Source: an uncultured Lachnospiraceae bacterium (GTDB lineage Bacteria; Bacillota; Clostridia; Lachnospirales; Lachnospiraceae). Taken from it: DNA of 5,595 nt. The notes below the pieces were generated by a model. It was given only the letters and a program-made list of their open reading frames with translations. It was not told the DNA's origin and made no database searches. Location of the stretch: assembly GCA_905201915.1 (NCBI GenBank), contig CAJKQE010000118.1, positions 1 to 5,595 of the forward strand, given 5' to 3'. How positions within the stretch are numbered: position 1 is the first letter of the stretch; each line of letters begins with the position of its first letter. The position numbers were made by a program, and so were the translations under genes. Below, piece by piece: positions 3,972 to 5,595 of the stretch.

Positions 3972-5595
3972 TTACAATACCTCCAGTTCTTTTAAAAGAT
4001 GCTTTCTTTTGTTTTCATATTGTTTTTCCAGCATATATTTTTCTCTGTAAAATACAGTCTGATTTTCTTTTAATCCCTTCCCTATCTCTCTCATTTTTTC
4101 TAAATTATATTCCGGTATCTTTAATTTTTGAAGACTGGCATTGCTTAAAATTCGAATTGTAGTTCCTGATTGTATTCGTTCCAGAGAAATTTGCCCTTGT
4201 CTGGAATTTAAGTATTCAAAAAGCACATAGGGATGGTATTTTTCCGGATTGACCCGAATAAGCGTCAAATTTCCGCTAATATATGCTTCCGGTGGATAAT
4301 CTTCCACTATTGCCAGTTTCATAGCCGTTCCCTTTGAAGTAATTAAAATATCATCCTTCTGAATTCTATATTTCCCTTTACAAACAGAATTTGTACTTCT
4401 TACTTTGTCTGCCCCTTCATACTGAATTCTTTTCTCCTGAATATCTTTAATATTCAAAAAATACACATCATCATCTTCTACAACATCTGCCCTTTTAGGA
4501 ACCTGTGCTCCTCTTGTAATCTGTGCAATATCCTCTAGTGCAAGCTCTGATACAAAGTCCCACTCATCCTCCTGCTGAATATATTGAGATGGCTTAAAAG
4601 AATACTGATTTTTCTGTATCTGTTCTCTGCTGCCAACTGCACTGACTCCCTTTATTTCCCAGCTATGGACAAAAATCTTCCATGCTTGTAATAATCCTGA
4701 CTCCGTAATCTCAACCGTTCTTCTTCCCTGCCGTTTAAATTCTTTGCTGATATCAATGAAAATAACATTGCCCCTTCTTGAACCTTCTTTATCTTTATTG
4801 AAAATCAGCAATTCTGTTCCCGCATAATATTTGGAATACAAATTTTCCGGCAATGTAATAACGGCTTCCAGCCAATCGTTTACCACAATCTGCTCTCTCA
4901 AAATTTCTTCGTTCACTCTGGTTAATGCTCCCGGTGTTACCAATACTGCCGCTGTACCTGTTTTTTTCAAACGATACAACACATCCTGAATAAAAATCCA
5001 ATCTGCATATATGTTTTTCTTATTAAAACAAAGTAGCCTCGGGTCTTTTTCATCATATACCTCTGTCACATTTTGTCCTCTGGGAATATCCAAAACAATG
5101 ATATCGTAGGATTGACTCTCTGTTGTATCCGGAATTGTCAAAATATCCCTTTCTTCAATTTCTCCATCCGGCACTTCATAAGCAGAAAAATAAAGTTGTG
5201 CTGCATCGCACAAATTTCGATTTAATTCCTCGCCATGAAAGCTTACCTCCTTATTTCGAATTGTTAATCTTTTCCAAAGCGCCAATCCAAGTCCTGCTCC
5301 TCCGCAACAAAAATCTGCAATTCTATGGGCTTTATTTGCACCGAGAATATTTACAATAAGCTTCTGAACTTCCGTAGGTGTAGGTGCATAAATATCCCAT
5401 TTTCCTGCCTGTGCAAAAATCATCTGAAATAACTCAGATAAATTCCCTCCTTTTTCCAAATATTCACGAAACAGAGAAACTTCTATTTGAAACATTTCCT
5501 CTGTATCTTTATCATCAAGAGTTTCCCAATGAATAAACTGAAAAATCCTTGTAAAAGCAACTCTCAAATTATAGCCCTGTATTTTTTCTAAAACT
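3972..5595 (-). CDS. HsdM-like N6-adenine methyltransferase fold fused to an HsdS-type target recognition domain (partial, 5' end outside window)
   Basis: The frame is open to the right edge. The first TTG at 5567 has no ribosome site and in-frame codons continue upstream, so the true start lies outside; residues are counted from that TTG (531 aa to the stop). Residues 60-76 hold the TPxxVxxLI segment of type I M subunits. DFCCGGAGLG (85-94) corresponds to the SAM-binding motif (HsdM form DPACGSGG). About 195-275 follow the HsdM pattern LKKTGTAAVLVTPGAL, then LEAVITLPENLY and VIFIDIS. The catalytic motif expected as (N/D)PP(F/Y) after YDIIVL reads DIPR (160-163), so methylation is probably lost. 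Residues 340-455 resemble one HsdS target recognition domain (EDIAQITRGAQVP, DDILITSKGT), followed by a charged coiled coil (486-531). No separate S or R subunit gene is visible. I infer a DNA-recognition or sensor role. The next gene, a TIR protein, starts one nucleotide after its stop. Fold assignment is confident; function is not. Confidence 0.88.
   Translation of the reverse strand, partial: VLEKIQGYNLRVAFTRIFQFIHWETLDDKDTEEMFQIEVSLFREYLEKGGNLSELFQMIFAQAGKWDIYAPTPTEVQKLIVNILGANKAHRIADFCCGGAGLGLALWKRLTIRNKEVSFHGEELNRNLCDAAQLYFSAYEVPDGEIEERDILTIPDTTESQSYDIIVLDIPRGQNVTEVYDEKDPRLLCFNKKNIYADWIFIQDVLYRLKKTGTAAVLVTPGALTRVNEEILREQIVVNDWLEAVITLPENLYSKYYAGTELLIFNKDKEGSRRGNVIFIDISKEFKRQGRRTVEITESGLLQAWKIFVHSWEIKGVSAVGSREQIQKNQYSFKPSQYIQQEDEWDFVSELALEDIAQITRGAQVPKRADVVEDDDVYFLNIKDIQEKRIQYEGADKVRSTNSVCKGKYRIQKDDILITSKGTAMKLAIVEDYPPEAYISGNLTLIRVNPEKYHPYVLFEYLNSRQGQISLERIQSGTTIRILSNASLQKLKIPEYNLEKMREIGKGLKENQTVFYREKYMLEKQYENKRKHLLKELEVL
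3980..3984 (-). promoter_or_regulatory. Shine-Dalgarno of the TIR gene, embedded in the upstream coding sequence
   Basis: GGAGG sits in the codons for the last residues (LEVL) of the methyltransferase-like protein, 9 nt before the TIR ATG. It fixes the TIR start and indicates coupled translation of the two proteins. Confidence 0.85.

Noticed and set aside
4795..5001. Minus-strand 68-codon frame inside the methyltransferase-like gene
   Set aside because: It lies in another frame of a well-supported coding region and has no recognisable features.
3972..5595. Reading this gene as a normal type I RM M subunit
   Set aside because: The catalytic motif is altered, a target recognition domain is fused at the C-terminus, and no hsdS or hsdR follows; the downstream partner is a TIR protein. 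An upstream hsdR outside the window cannot be excluded.

Overview
This is a low-GC, AT-rich stretch with strong AGGAGG-type ribosome binding sites. Its small accessory proteins (DUF4259, DUF7695-type zinc ribbon, YgjP-like metallopeptidase, VOC, cysteine-rich flavoprotein) are of the kind common in gut Clostridia. I would place it in a Lachnospiraceae-like Firmicute, on inference only. Every gene I accept is on the minus strand, so transcription runs from the right edge (5595) towards position 1. The mix of genes looks like an accessory or defence island rather than core chromosome.

Right part (5595 to 3203): a tightly coupled two-gene module. The first gene, open at the right edge, encodes an HsdM-like N6-adenine methyltransferase fold fused to a single type I specificity (HsdS-like) target recognition domain with a C-terminal coiled coil. 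Its SAM-side motif is recognisable, but the catalytic (N/D)PP(F/Y) motif reads DIPR, so it is probably not an active methylase. One nucleotide after its stop begins a TIR-domain protein that keeps the S-x-F-C-x-x-E NADase motif. A likely inactive, DNA-recognising methyltransferase-like protein paired with a TIR effector is the most interesting thing here. It could be an undescribed abortive-infection system in which DNA sensing triggers NAD+ depletion.

Middle (3145 to 1470): a VOC/glyoxalase I-like enzyme with all four metal ligands, a YgjP-like HExxH metallopeptidase, a 59-aa zinc ribbon protein and a DUF4259 protein follow in the same direction with short gaps. They may be partly co-transcribed with the defence pair. 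Just past the DUF4259 stop lies a roughly 60-bp decayed copy of the 3' part of the metallopeptidase gene, showing that this block arose by duplication or cassette exchange.

Left part (1380 to 1): an extended -10 promoter drives a small flavodoxin-fold oxidoreductase with a compact cysteine motif. Next is an unrecognised reading frame (254-673) with no credible start and an odd tail, probably a decaying gene. A good promoter and Shine-Dalgarno site then lead into the first 12 codons of a low-molecular-weight protein tyrosine phosphatase, which stops abruptly in the middle of its catalytic P-loop. That break is best read as a mobile-element junction or a deletion endpoint. The remaining ~140 bp to the edge contain no clear gene, only a pair of direct repeats one helical turn apart. 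I saw no tRNA, rRNA, CRISPR array or convincing intrinsic terminator.
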